Positions 1-9,235 of a DNA stretch of 64,000 nt are shown piece by piece. The notes below the pieces were generated by a model that saw nothing but the letters and a program-made list of their open reading frames with translations, made no database searches and was not told where the DNA came from. Made by a program: the position numbers and the translations under genes. How positions within the stretch are numbered: position 1 is the stretch's first letter; every line of letters starts with the position of its first letter. Location of the stretch: NCBI GenBank assembly GCA_934045075.1, contig OW203725.1:21301214-21365213 (forward strand), in the 5' to 3' direction. Source of the DNA: Yponomeuta sedellus. Lineage: Eukaryota; Arthropoda; Insecta; Lepidoptera; Yponomeutidae.

Positions 1-230
1 TTATTCATTGTATTCGTTTCACCTTCAAATTTCTATTATCCTCCTTCCATTACAACTGTGAAAGATTGTGAAGATGTGTGGGTGTTTGAATCTGATTTAC
101 ATAAAACTTGACGTACAAATAGATAAAAATCTAAAGTGAGAAATATTTCATATACGGGTAATACAGCGCAGACAAAATCTGGGGCACCAGCAAGTATTGC
201 AATCAGGACGGCACAGGATATATTAAAAGC
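1..230. other. unannotated AT-rich sequence
   Basis: I see no gene or recognisable repeat here. Open frames on the minus strand are short and have no domain-like pattern. Confidence 0.4.
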
Positions 231-330
231 AGTGGTAGCGCATTGGGTATAACAATGTATATACAGAAGCGAATACACGGGTCCGATTCCCAGTGCGGGC
301 TAGGCACATGCCTATGACTTTGCATGTTTT
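231..330 (+). repeat. tRNA-like SINE head (family C), degraded
   Basis: The stretch carries a B-box-like GGTCCGATTCC and an A-box-like GCGCATTGGGT, followed by the same 'ATGACTTTG' tail start as the better copy at 53338. It is a degraded tRNA-derived SINE head. The rest of the tail is not recognisable past about 330. Confidence 0.5.
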
Positions 331-970
331 CAAAGTTGAAAAAAAGAAAGAAAGTAAGAAAGAATAAAAATTTATTGTCATGCAAGGTTTACAATGTTTA
401 TATTACCTATAGTTACCGTACTACACATCATAAAAGTCCCTTTGGGAATCTACGTTTGCGCAGACTAGGAAAAAGTGTAACGAAAGTACCCGAAGCTACA
501 AGTACATTCAACATGATCTTTAAACGAGTTAAGGTGCAGAATTGATTGCCGCAGTAGCGCTACCTATTTCGCTCACGCTAATATTGCCAAACTAATAGTC
601 ACCTGCATCGATGACGTTGAATCAACCAATAGCAACAAAGGCGCGCGGCCTGCCATAAAATGAAACTATCTGATTGGTCGATCAACTTGCCGCACATCCA
701 AAATTTGGTCATCTGCTTAGGTACATCCGCGAGACTTATTTCTTGTGTAGCACTGTACATATCTAGACAGAACTTGGCAATAAATAATAAAAAAAACAAG
801 CGGTGTTTACAGGGTTCTGTCACTAGGAATGCATAACAATCGGACATACGCTCAGCATAAGCTGTTGGATCCTAAAAACAGCGCTGATATTCAGCGCAGC
901 CAGTGTTACTAAACTAATACTTAACTATATTAAACTTAAATAAACTTATACTACCTATGTGCACGCAAGT
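331..970. other. unannotated sequence
   Basis: No supported gene. The small open frames (plus 324-545, minus 599-847) lack motifs and codon structure, and I see no repeat shared with the rest of the window. Confidence 0.4.
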
Positions 971-1565
971 AATATTTTAATATATTTTACTAGTTTATTA
1001 CCTACATGGTCGTTTTATATATTTTCAGCAGCAGATAAGTACATTAAATAAAAACACTGTTTCCCGGTTCTTTTCTTAGTACCTACTTATGGCATTGGAA
1101 TTCCTTCAGTGATCATAGTTCATTAATTTAATATATTTTACTAGTTTAATACCTACATGGTCGTGTTATATATTTTCAGAAGCAGATAAGTACATTATAT
1201 AAAAACACTGTTTCCTGGTTCTTTTCTTAGTACCTACTTATGGCATTGGAATTCCTTCAGTGATCATAGTTCATTAATTTAATATATTTTACTAGTTTAA
1301 TACCTACATGGTCGTGTTATATATTTTCAGAAGCAGATAAGTACATTATATAAAAACACTGTTTCCTGGTTCTTATCTTTGTACTTATGGCATTGGAATT
1401 CCTTCAGTGATCATAGTTCATTAATTTAATATATTTTACTAGTTTATTACCTACATGGTCGTTTTATATATTTTCAGAAGCTGATAAGTACATTATATAA
1501 AACACTGTTTCCCGGTTCTTTTCTTAGTACTTATGGCATTGGAATTCCCTCAGTGATCATAGTTC
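971..1565. repeat. 151-bp tandem repeat, four copies
   Basis: Four head-to-tail copies begin at the shared phrase TATATTTTACTAGTTTA, at about 981, 1132, 1283 and 1430. The period is 151, 151 and 147 bp. Each copy also holds ACACTGTTTCC, TTCTTTTCTTAGTAC and GGAATTCCTTCAGTGATCATAG. Copies differ by only a few substitutions and one 4-bp loss in copy 3, which suggests recent unequal exchange or a minisatellite. Confidence 0.9.
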
Positions 1566-1727
1566 TACTTTTAAGTTACGTGCATCATCGTAAATCATCG
1601 TCATCAACTTCGCAAATGGTGAAGAAACCCGCAGCTCGGTTGACTCCGCTTGCATTGATTTATGTTTCCTATGGGCTAGGCCGACTAAGCAGCCAATATG
1701 GTATTGGTATTGGGCAAGATAAGATAA

Positions 1728-1766
1728 GAATATTCTTTATTGTACACCAAGCCTACTCCATCTAAA
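1728..1766 (-). repeat. LINE 3'-end tail fragment
   Basis: AGAATATTCTTTATTGTACACC is the reverse complement of the LINE terminal phrase seen on the plus strand near 53866-53892 (TTGGTGTACATGCAATAAAG then AATATTCT). Only the extreme 3' end is present. Confidence 0.5.
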
Positions 1767-1909
1767 GCCCAGTACCGTCAGAGTGGTCTCTTTGCCCGTC
1801 TATAATGTGAGAAAAGTGCCATTGTGGTCTTTGCGTCTATGCATCATCTCAATACATAGATACAAAGATCAAAAGTTTTTTTTTTATGTAGCCATGATTG
1901 TATTCTTTT

Positions 1910-2128
1910 TGGTGCACTTACCCGTGCTGATGACCATTTTAAAAACCTATTTAGAGGCTAAAAATACTTCAACCAGATGTCGTTGCCTGTAAATAATACT
2001 GAGAATATTGTAAAGAGGTTCGAAATTTTGCTGATGCCGGCACTTGCCCATTAGCTCAGTTGGGAGAGCGCTGGTACGGTAAGCTAGAGGTCGCGGGTTC
2101 GTTTCCCGGCTTGGGCGGAATTTTTAGC
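1910..2128 (+). repeat. tRNA-headed repeat with inverted terminal tail (family A, copy 1)
   Basis: The left end (1913-1967) is the reverse complement of the family's 3' tail (ACCCGTGCT, AAAACCTATTTAGAGGCTAA). Then comes a 65-nt leader containing GAATATTGTAAAGAGGTTCG, then a tRNA-like cloverleaf from about 2047 with A box TAGCTCAGTTGG and B box GGTTCGTTTCC, then a decayed right tail. Copies at 9923, 16835, 28584 and 47937 share the leader and cloverleaf. It could be a SINE with an inverted 5' duplication or a true TIR-bearing element. Confidence 0.75.
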
Positions 2129-2134
2129 CTATAA

Positions 2135-2315
2135 TTAGATTTTTAAGCCTTGATTGTGTCCCACTGCTGGTCAAAGGCCTCTTCTTTCGCTTTCCACCCC
2201 TCTCTATTCATGGCTAACTCCTCCTAGTCTGGCAAAAAGCTCGGGAGTCAGTAATGCCATCTCCGCTTGGGTCGGCCACGTTTGCGATATTCGTCGCGTG
2301 CAACCCAGTCGGTGA
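2135..2315 (-). repeat. RTE-type LINE 3' fragment
   Basis: On the minus strand this reads into AAGAGGCC...CAGCAGTGGGAC, the terminal signature of lepidopteran RTE-like LINEs (compare 43702-43760 and 48336-48545). It is a short 5'-truncated, decayed copy. Confidence 0.55.
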
Positions 2316-2439
2316 TTAATTTTGTTAATAATTTACAAATCTAAATCGCACCTTAGAGCAGATTAGGCAGGATAGCTAGCTAGACTCGGCAGCTAGATAC
2401 TCTGTGAGCTGAAACTGACATCAATATTTTTTACTGTTT

Positions 2440-2575
2440 CGCTTCTTCTTCAGGCTATATTAGTCCACTGCTGGATGAGCGCCATAGCGCCCCGTCTTCA
2501 GCTTGCCGCATCCAGCATCTGCCGTCAGTTTTTCGCAGGTCGTCACCCCATCTGGTTGGAGAGCTTCAACACTGT
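2440..2575 (-). repeat. LINE 3' end with (GAA)n tail
   Basis: The phrase CTTCTTCTTCAGGCTATATT followed by AGTCCACTGCTGG, GAGCGCCATAGCGCCC and CAGCTTGCCGCATCCAGC is shared with 51596, 56451 and, inverted, 58520 and 59030. It is the 3' terminus of one LINE family, minus strand, with a GAA-type tail. Confidence 0.7.
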
Positions 2576-3030
2576 TTCGCTTCCTCGATGCAAATGATCC
2601 TGCCCCGCTGTCGGTGTCTTCCTTTGGACTTTTACTAGGTTTCTCCTCTAGATAAATATAGTTTTAATGTTAGGTTGACTGAACTATTTGCGTGTCATCC
2701 ATACTAATTTACACTCACGCCGTTATCCCGGAGGCGTAGTAATAAGAAAAATTCCGTGTATAGTCAACGCTGTTAGCTGAATTGTACAATAGCCCAACAC
2801 ATGTTTTGTCTTATCGCGTGCGAGTTGGAGCCCAAGGTTTGTCACCTTTCCATACTTAGCCCTTTCTAGTGGTCTGCATATCTAAGTCTTTGTGGCTTAG
2901 AAGAAAAACCTCTATCTTTCTTTTTTCTCGACTAATGCGTACATGCACCTCGCACGCATAAAAGGTATTGGCAGTATCTTGCGCCGCCGATATTAAAAAA
3001 GTCCTTCGTCATCTGGCAACAGGTTGCACC
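2576..3030. other. unannotated sequence
   Basis: No gene or repeat recognised. The stretch is mixed-composition sequence without long open frames. Confidence 0.35.
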
Positions 3031-3032
3031 TT

Positions 3033-3302
3033 AAGGGGATAACCGCAATGCGATTGCTCTGTAAAGCTAGCTTCTCACGGTGCGAGATGTCATAAGTCGC
3101 GCCACGCCTACGCGACGTGTGAAGGCAATGGCTCGAGGCGACGCGGGCAAGCGCAAGCAAACGCGTCCGATCCGGGAAGTGAGTCTCTAAAATGCATAGT
3201 TGTTGAATAAAGTCATATTAGTCCGGTAATGGTCGTTTCATTCACACTACTGGTAGTCTAGTAACCAATCGCATTGCAGTGGTATAACCCGTGCTACTTA
3301 AC
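3033..3302. mobile_element. candidate MITE bounded by TTAA and inverted repeats
   Basis: GCAATGCGATTG (about 3048) and its reverse complement CAATCGCATTGC (about 3267) lie inside TTAA tetranucleotides at about 3033 and 3299. The outer bases also show weak inverted similarity (GGATAACC against GGTTATACC). TTAA is the piggyBac-type target. There is no open frame. The assignment rests on the inverted repeat alone. Confidence 0.35.
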
Positions 3303-3479
3303 ATGGCGCCTCGCGCGATTTGATCTTCTTCGCGAGAGATGTCTATTTAATTTGCGCGGGTTACATCCCTAGAATAACATTCTACTGCTATGGCGTTGCA
3401 GACTACCAAATTGAGGCAAATAACAACCATTGTCGTGCTTATATTATTCTATTGAAACGCTTTGTAATTATTAGACTCT

Positions 3480-4140
3480 AGGACCCGATCGAAGTCGGTA
3501 AATTCAAAGGTGCAGGCCGGCTTGGCGCGAGTCACTCGTGGCGACTCGGGGTGACGCGAGTGAGTGAGCGAAACATCGGTCAATCAATCATATCGTTTCG
3601 ACTAGTGCAAGCGTAACTAGGTACGGTTGTGTATTTAATTATGGAGTGGAGTAATGGAGATGCGGCAACAGCGATCACTTCTTCTTCTTGCAATATGATG
3701 CGCTGCGTGCCTCGGACTGTAGTGTCGACCAGGCTTTGAAGGGACCAACGCGCGACGTGAGAAAGGGTAGTGCGGACTCGCCTGTTGACGCTTGCTCGCT
3801 CGCTCAAATCGGCTCGGCGCGGCGCGATATTGTAATATCTCGCGCGGTGAGAAGCGAACCTAAGGGTTTCGGCGGTATCTATCTATACTTCTACGTATAC
3901 ACCATGAATTTTGGGTGTTTCGAAAGCCATGGCAAAATGAACGTGCGTTAACAAAATCTATCGCATACGCTAGTTTGTGTTGTGTCAAAAGGCACTTTTG
4001 GAGAATGTCTCGACACAAACTGGAATCTTTTAGAACCATTAGTAGTCAGCCAGAGCGGTGCATGCTTGCTGCGGATCCAAGGGTCATTGTTCCGATACAT
4101 ATAGAAGCGGTACTAATAGTTCCCGCATTTTTATAGCACG
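3480..4140 (+). promoter_or_regulatory. CpG-rich block, possible promoter/first exon
   Basis: This is unusually rich in CpG for the window (repeats of GCGAGTGAGTGAGCG, GCGCGACGTGAG, GGCGCGGCGCGATATTG). A short frame starts at ATG 3641 and stops at about 3738. Overlapping small frames (3688-3951, 3915-4136) have no recognisable domain. It could be a promoter with a noncoding first exon or the GC-rich end of an unknown element. Nothing downstream can be joined to it with confidence. Confidence 0.2.
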
Positions 4141-4410
4141 CTTTTTCAAACTTTTTTATCGTTGTAATGGTCTTAATAGATCTTAATGTGTATGTACATA
4201 CTAGCATATTTATCGCCATTCATGACATAACCTTATCCTGTACCTAGTTTTTGATTAAGAGAGCTTGAATACAAAATCATAAATTTCGGATTTTTTTTGT
4301 CTTTATTAAAAACTTACGGGCAAAATAAAAAACATCCCTTAGAATCTATTCATTTATTCTGTTATTACGTCTTTTCCATGCAAATGGTTATACTTTCTTC
4401 TCCACTGGCG

Positions 4411-4442
4411 GTTCACGTAGCGTTTTTTACCGCTACGTGAAC
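4411..4442. repeat. perfect 12-bp hairpin
   Basis: GTTCACGTAGCG (4411-4422) and CGCTACGTGAAC (4431-4442) form a perfect stem with an 8-nt T-rich loop. It lies 15 bp before the palindromic element at 4458. The two may belong to one nested structure. Confidence 0.8.
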
Positions 4443-4457
4443 GTTTTACGTTTACAC

Positions 4458-4623
4458 CACTGTGGTAATTATTTTTGGAATATACAGCCTAGAATGTAGT
4501 ATAAATATCCTAGGACTCTGATCGATTTCCTCTAAAAACGACCTTATTGGCGGAAATCGATTAAAGTCCTAGATTGTTGAGCCTAGTCTCTAGACTGTAG
4601 GCTCTAAAAATAGTTATCACAGT
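4458..4623. mobile_element. palindromic MITE
   Basis: The element reads as one imperfect inverted repeat. ACTGTGGTAATTATTTTTGG at the left matches ACTGTGATAACTATTTTTAG from the right end. Further in, CCTAGGACT...ATCGATTTCC matches GGAAATCGATT...AGTCCTAG. The centre holds ACGACCTTATTGGC. The CACTGTGG end is reminiscent of Transib termini (CACWRTGG), but I cannot establish a 5-bp target duplication. Confidence 0.55.
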
Positions 4624-4667
4624 AATTGTTAAGAATTTTCATGTTCACTTTTAGATAAAAACGTATT

Positions 4668-4751
4668 AATGAAATGAAAAGATTTTATTCAAAGTAGCGA
4701 CGAAACTGCGGCTTAATGAACGTTACGATTCAAACTAGGTGTTCATTTCAA
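4668..4751 (-). repeat. LINE 3' UTR, distal part (host of nested insertion)
   Basis: This matches 11650-11730 (ATGAAAAGATTTTATTCAAAG, GCGGCTTAATGAACGTTA, TCAAACTAGGTGT). It is the 3' end of the same LINE family as the minus-strand LINE at 11640-12256. The match stops at 4751 and resumes at 5385, where another LINE has inserted. Confidence 0.8.
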
Positions 4752-5384
4752 GGCACGCGCTTGCCCCTATCGAAGCTCTTATAAAGAGCGCCTGGATTAC
4801 TTTAGCGTCACCTCTCTAGAAGCACGTAGAAAACAAATAGACATCTTAGTTCTTTATAAAATTGTAAATAATATGATAGACACACCCGATCTCTTAGAAC
4901 AAATTAACTATTCTGTACCTAGACCCAATACTCGGCCATCTAATCGAAGTCTCTTCCAGACAAACATTTTCAACCACTCCAATCTTGGGAAATTTTCACC
5001 AATACTGAGGATGATGAAACTCTTTAACACTTATACCAGCATAGAGGATGATGTGGACATCCACTGTGATAGCTTCTATAGTTTTAAGGTTAAAGTGTGC
5101 AAATTACTCCAAGACTGTTCCTCAAGAATTAAGTTCCTAAATGTCTCCTATTTTCTTCTAATTATATTTAATTTAAATTTTTAAAAGTCAAATTCTTTTT
5201 AAGTTTTAAAAGTCAAGAATAAGACTTGTTTTGTTATGTTTATCACATGTTTAATAACTATACCTAATTATGAATGTTGTGTGAGCCTTTAATTGGCAAC
5301 CTTATAAGGCTCAAACTGTTATACCCTAATTAAGCTTAAGTGTTTTTTATAAGAGGGCCGTTGGCTTACCTATTAAATAAATAA
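4752..5384 (+). pseudogene. 5'-truncated LINE, ORF2 C-terminus, nested in another LINE
   Basis: An open frame from about 4753 to 5184 encodes the C-terminal tail of a Jockey-superfamily LINE ORF2 (RLDYFSVTSLEARRKQIDIL, LYKIVNNMIDTPDLLEQINY, LGKFSPILRMMKLFN). The RT and endonuclease domains are absent. A 3' UTR of about 200 bp follows, ending in an (AAAT)-type tail. ATTTCAA occurs at 4745-4751 and again at 5385-5391. The uninterrupted copy at 11727 has it once, so this is a 7-bp target-site duplication. The ATG used by simple ORF finders at 4873 is internal to the ORF2 frame. Confidence 0.85.
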
Positions 5385-5560
5385 ATTTCAAAATCTAGAT
5401 TATTTTGGAGAAAAAATTACAAAAGAAACTCCAAACATATCTTTTCAAAGTCCTTAATTAACAGAGTTTACATAATTATTTTAAAACATAGAACTCATGC
5501 ACTGTACTGGCTTTAATTCCGGACATCATTGTTGCTCCTACACGAGCTACTCAATTTTGC
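5385..5560 (-). repeat. LINE 3' UTR and last ORF2 codons (proximal part of the interrupted LINE)
   Basis: This continues the element broken at 4751. AAAATCTAGAT, TTTTGGAGAAAAAATTAC, CCTTAATTAACAGAGTTTA and CTCATGCA..GACATCATTGT all match 11735-11860 in order. The ORF2 stop region is included at the right end. Confidence 0.75.
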
Positions 5561-6042
5561 ATTTCAAGTAACTTAACCCAATTAATTATAAAGTCCCAGA
5601 ATTGGTTATTGAATAAACTCTACTAACAATTTGTTCTCTGTGAGTTATTGCTTCCATCTATTTTCCGCGTATATTTGGTGACTGTCAGATAACGAAAAGG
5701 CAATTATCTGGTAAAATAGTTATTATCAAAGAGAGTTGGAGAGACCGCGTGACGCAGCACGGAATAATTAAATGTGTAAACCGTAAGAAGTAAGAAAAAC
5801 ATATTCCCATTGTAACACAAATAAACATAAGACATGCTTAAAATAAACAAAATGCTACAAGAAAAAAGTCAGATTTTGACCAACAACATTTCCATCGATT
5901 CGTCTTCTTTGCGCCAGTGTTATAGACTATATGAAATCAGCATCAAACCAACAACAAAATGAAATTAAAAATTAACCAAGTGCATGCGGAGACAACATTA
6001 AAAATTATAAGTTATCCTGCGTTGGCCCCGCCTCGATACAAT
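5561..6042. other. unannotated AT-rich sequence
   Basis: I see no gene, RNA or repeat shared with the rest of the window. Confidence 0.35.
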
Positions 6043-6215
6043 CCTTGCATGTCCCCACTGTTGGGGCACGGGTCTCTTCCTGCATCGCAGCAAGGTTAGG
6101 CCATACTTCACCACGGAGGCCGAGTTGGTGGGGGATTGTAAGAAAAGTCCGTATTTGTGGAGTATTGTAAGACAGTGGGCCTTACAGAAATTATCAAGCA
6201 GCTAGAATCAACGTG
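6043..6215 (-). repeat. 5S-like SINE, 3' fragment
   Basis: It contains GTCCCCACTGTTGGGGCAC, TCTCTTCCTGCATCGCAG and AAGGTTAGGCCATACT, the tail of the 5S-headed SINE seen whole at 18797 and 61656, minus strand. The 5S-like head is missing. Confidence 0.8.
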
Positions 6216-6519
6216 CATTGCGTAGCTTGGAGGGCCTGCCTGTTTAGTAGTAAATGCTCAGAAGTCGGGTTGTTGGTTATTTTTGTTTTAATTTCTATTT
6301 TTTTTTTAATTTAAAACTAGCGAACTTCGTACCGCCTAACAGTCGATTCTTTAATTTTTTTAATTTTTCTCACCGTAAGAACCATCCTCGTACTTCAAGG
6401 AATATTCTAAAAAAAGAATTAGCGAAATCAGTTCAGCACCTCTCGAGATTTGCGCTCACCAACACATTCAGCGATTCATTTTTACATTATAGATTTCGTG
6501 AGCAAAGGCGTATTTGAGG

Positions 6520-6610
6520 TCTTCAAATACCTGCGCTCTTGAAATTGCCAATCTGCGGTAGGCACGAGTGGTAATTAAACCCTGAATGGGACGTTTACAG
6601 GCTACATAAA
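6520..6610 (+). repeat. SINE family C, 3' fragment
   Basis: CTTGAAATTGCCAATCTGCGG followed by GGCACGAGTGGTAATTAA and GGGACGTTTACAGGCTACAT matches the tail of the copy at 53338-53590 and 29876-29990. No tRNA-like head is present. Confidence 0.6.
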
Positions 6611-6678
6611 CAAACTATTTGAGGCACTGTTTTTAGTGAATAAATTAAGCTGCTTAAAAGTGCCATTACATTTGTATA

Positions 6679-7900
6679 CATAGGCTGCTACTTATGAATG
6701 CGGAATCTGGGATTCTAATAATTTTAAACGCAATGTCTGACCTCCATGGTCAAATTCGTTCTTTTTTTAAATACTGGCCGCTAATATTTTTCTCTTATAT
6801 ACGTTAGTGTTTTGATTTTGTTGGGTTTAAAATGCCATATCGCCGAAAAAATGGAACTCACTCGTGAAAATATTCGTGCTATGATTTATTACGATTTTCG
6901 ACGTGGTTTAACGCAACAACAGTGCGTAGATCAATTAACTTCGACTTTTGGTGGTGAAGACTGTGTATCACTGGTTTTGTGAGTTTAATCGCGGGCGCAG
7001 TAAGCTCACGGACGAAGTTAAAGAAGGTTGCCCGAAATCGGTGGTTGTGCCCCAAATATTGAAGCTGTGCAAAAACTAATAATGCAAGACCGCCATGTTA
7101 CGTATCGCGAGATAGAGGCTATTCTAGGCATATGTATGACGAGCATTCATAGGATTTTACATGAACATTTGTCTGTAAAAAAAATTTGTTCGCGTTGGAT
7201 CCCGCACAACTTAACTCAGGATCAAAAAGATGCTTGCGTCAAATGGTGCAAGAAAACCTTAAAAAAACTCCAACGGAGGCGACTCAAAATCTGTTTATAA
7301 TATAAACAACAATCAACAGTTTGGGTGTTTCAAAATGAGCCGAACCCTACGAAAGTGGCTCGTGCAAAAAGCACTGTAAAGCAAATGGTGGCCTGCTTTT
7401 TTGCTATTAATGGCCGTGTGGCTACAATACCAATGGAGAATCGCAGAACGGTTAATTCGGAGTGGTACACGACCATTTGTTTGCCGGAAGTATCTGAAGA
7501 AATACGCCAAAACAACCAGCGACGCAGAATCATACTTCACCATGACAATGCCAGCTGTCATACATCTCAGGAAACAACTACATTTTTGGATGGTCAAAAA
7601 GAAGAATTGAGTCATCCACCGTACAGCCCTGATTTGGCTCCCAATGATTTCTATTTATTCCCAAATGTAAAGAATAAATTACGTGGTCAACGATTTTCGA
7701 CCCGTGAAGATGCCGTAGATGCGTTCAAACAGCACGTTTTGGAGATAACTCAATCACAGTGGAAAAGGTGTTTTACAAATTGGTTTCATCGAAAAGTGCA
7801 TCGATCATAGTGGAGAATACTTTGAAAAACAATAAAAGCATATTTAGCCATATACATTTGTTTATTTTTTCTATTCCGCATACATAAGTAGCAGCCCTCG
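6679..7900 (+). mobile_element. mariner transposon, inactivated
   Basis: Terminal inverted repeats read GGCTGCTACTTATGAATGCG (left) and, from the right end, GGCTGCTACTTATGTATGCG. They are flanked by TA at 6677-6678 and 7901-7902, the Tc1/mariner target duplication. The 1222-bp length is close to the usual 1.3 kb. The enclosed transposase is broken (see the pseudogene entry). The outer few bases differ between ends (CATA versus CGAG), a sign of decay. Confidence 0.92.
6851..7810 (+). pseudogene. mariner transposase, frameshifted and missing its first catalytic motif
   Basis: Coding similarity starts at ATG 6851 (MELTRENIRAMIYYDFRRGL, an N-terminal helix-turn-helix of mariner type). It shifts frame near 6955, continues in 7028-7276 (QKLIMQDRHVTYREIEAIL, SIHRILHEHLSVKKICSRW) and resumes at about 7300-7810. 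The second and third catalytic aspartates are visible in HHDNASCHTS and SPDLAPNDFYLFP, spaced as in D,D34D enzymes. Between YNI (about 7300) and KQQSTVWVF the block that normally holds the first catalytic Asp (TGDE/SW) is absent, and a stop follows. The protein cannot be active. Family assignment is firm; the inactivation history is inferred. Confidence 0.92.
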
Positions 7901-8164
7901 TATGAGTAACTTCCACACAATGCAGTCAACATTGAAGAAAGAAGGTTTGAGAAGTGAAAAACTAAATCTGACAATAATAATAGTTGCTTTGGGCCTTTAC
8001 AATGACATAGAAACGAGGGTGCGCTATGACATTCACACTCATTGTACCCTAAATTAACCCTAATACGAAGGAAATGGAGTAGGTAACGGTTGAAAATATG
8101 GCAGGAAGAAACCGCCCCTAGATAGGGCTAATGCTACCAAATATCCTGAGTTTTACGGGCCATC

Positions 8165-8685
8165 GCCCGCGTTTTCCAGCACTGTTTAGTCTCCTGTGTC
8201 GTTTGTAGGCTATGATCCGGTAACGGTGCCATTTGGTGCCATAACCACTTTACACCATTTTTATATATTTATTTTTCTATCTATCACTTTCAGATATTTA
8301 AAATGATGTCACACATTTTTCGATTTCCCTCATTTTTCATCATTACCACGTCACACATTGACTAGATCTGACTATTTTACCTGCTTATCCGTTTTTATCC
8401 AGTTTTCTGTTTTATTATAAAATTAAAATTAACGCCCGCGTTTTTCCAGCTCTGTTTAGTCCCCTGTGTCGTTTGAAGGCTATGATCCTGTAACGGACCA
8501 AACCTTTTTACACCATTTTTTATATTATATTTTTCCGTCTATCACTTTCAGATATTTAAAATCGCGTCACACATTTTTCGATTTCCCTCATTTTTCATCA
8601 TTACCACGGCACACATTGACTAGATCTGACTATTTTACCTGCTTTTCCGTTTTTACCCAGTTTTCTGTTTTATTATAAAATAACA
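8165..8685 (+). repeat. about 260-bp tandem duplication inside LTR-like sequence
   Basis: Copy 1 begins at 8165 and copy 2 at 8434. Both read GCCCGCGTTTTCCAGC, CTGTGTCGTTTG, ATCACTTTCAGATATTTAAA, CACACATTTTTCGATTTCC, GACTAGATCTGACTATTTTA and TTTTCTGTTTTATTATAAAA. They differ at scattered sites and one small indel. It lies just upstream of a primer-binding site, so the likeliest setting is the 3' part of a long terminal repeat (about 8100-8754). Confidence 0.8.
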
Positions 8686-8756
8686 GTATCTACAAATAAA
8701 GCAACAGTTGAAGTCGTTTCAGTTTTATTATTTACAAAAGTTATACAACACGAAAA

Positions 8757-8774
8757 TGGCGCCCAACGTGGGGC
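8757..8774 (+). promoter_or_regulatory. LTR retroelement primer-binding site (tRNA-Lys)
   Basis: TGGCGCCCAACGTGGGGC is complementary over 18 nt to the 3' end (with CCA) of insect tRNA-Lys(CUU), from knowledge of that tRNA. A PBS directly follows the 5' LTR of LTR retrotransposons. Here the sequence after it loses any element-like content within about 100 bp, and I find no gag or pol, so this is a relic. Confidence 0.75.
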
Positions 8775-8869
8775 TTAGGATTGATGAAACCGTGTAACTC
8801 TACAAGACTCACAGAAAATTTAATAGATCTCTACATAGTTATATAAAACGATTCTAATCGCGACTAATT

Positions 8870-9235
8870 GAGAGCTAAAACTGAATTATGTTAATTCCCG
8901 ATAGTTTAGCAACGTTGCAGTTGCCGTGGTAACTGATGTAGACCTACTTGACGCTTGCGTCAAGATATTACTCATCTGATTTATTGTTTCTCTTGTCAAC
9001 ATTTTCAGTTCTGTATGTCTAATTGAAATCTGAATAAAGTCAAGTTTTCCCATTGGTATTTAGCTTATTATGTATCAATTTATTCAGATTTCAATTAGAC
9101 ATACAGAACTGAAAATGTTGACAAGAGAAACAATAAATCAGATGAGTAATATCTTGACGCAAGCGTCAAGGAGGTCTACATCAGTAACTAACTATAGTAT
9201 ATTAACTAGGAGCATCGCGAGTCATTAATAAATGC
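8870..9235 (-). mobile_element. Penelope-like element terminal remnant with long hairpin
   Basis: On the minus strand the segment carries CCACGGCAACTGCAACGTTGC (8909-8929), the stem-loop seen in other Penelope termini here (20010, 35888, 58329). On the plus strand it ends with GCATCGCGAGTCATTAATAAATGC, matching the end at 58440-58480. The centre is the 107-bp-arm hairpin listed next. Confidence 0.6.
8932..9185. repeat. long hairpin, 107-bp arms
   Basis: Left arm 8932-9038 and right arm 9079-9185 are reverse complements with one mismatch, separated by a 40-nt loop. A smaller perfect stem, CTTGACGC/GCGTCAAG, sits inside each arm. The near-identity implies recent formation or conversion. Transcription would give a long double-stranded RNA. 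Confidence 0.95.

Noticed and set aside
8100..8870. Endogenous retrovirus with genes
   Set aside because: Only LTR-like sequence and a primer-binding site are visible; there is no gag, pol or env coding.
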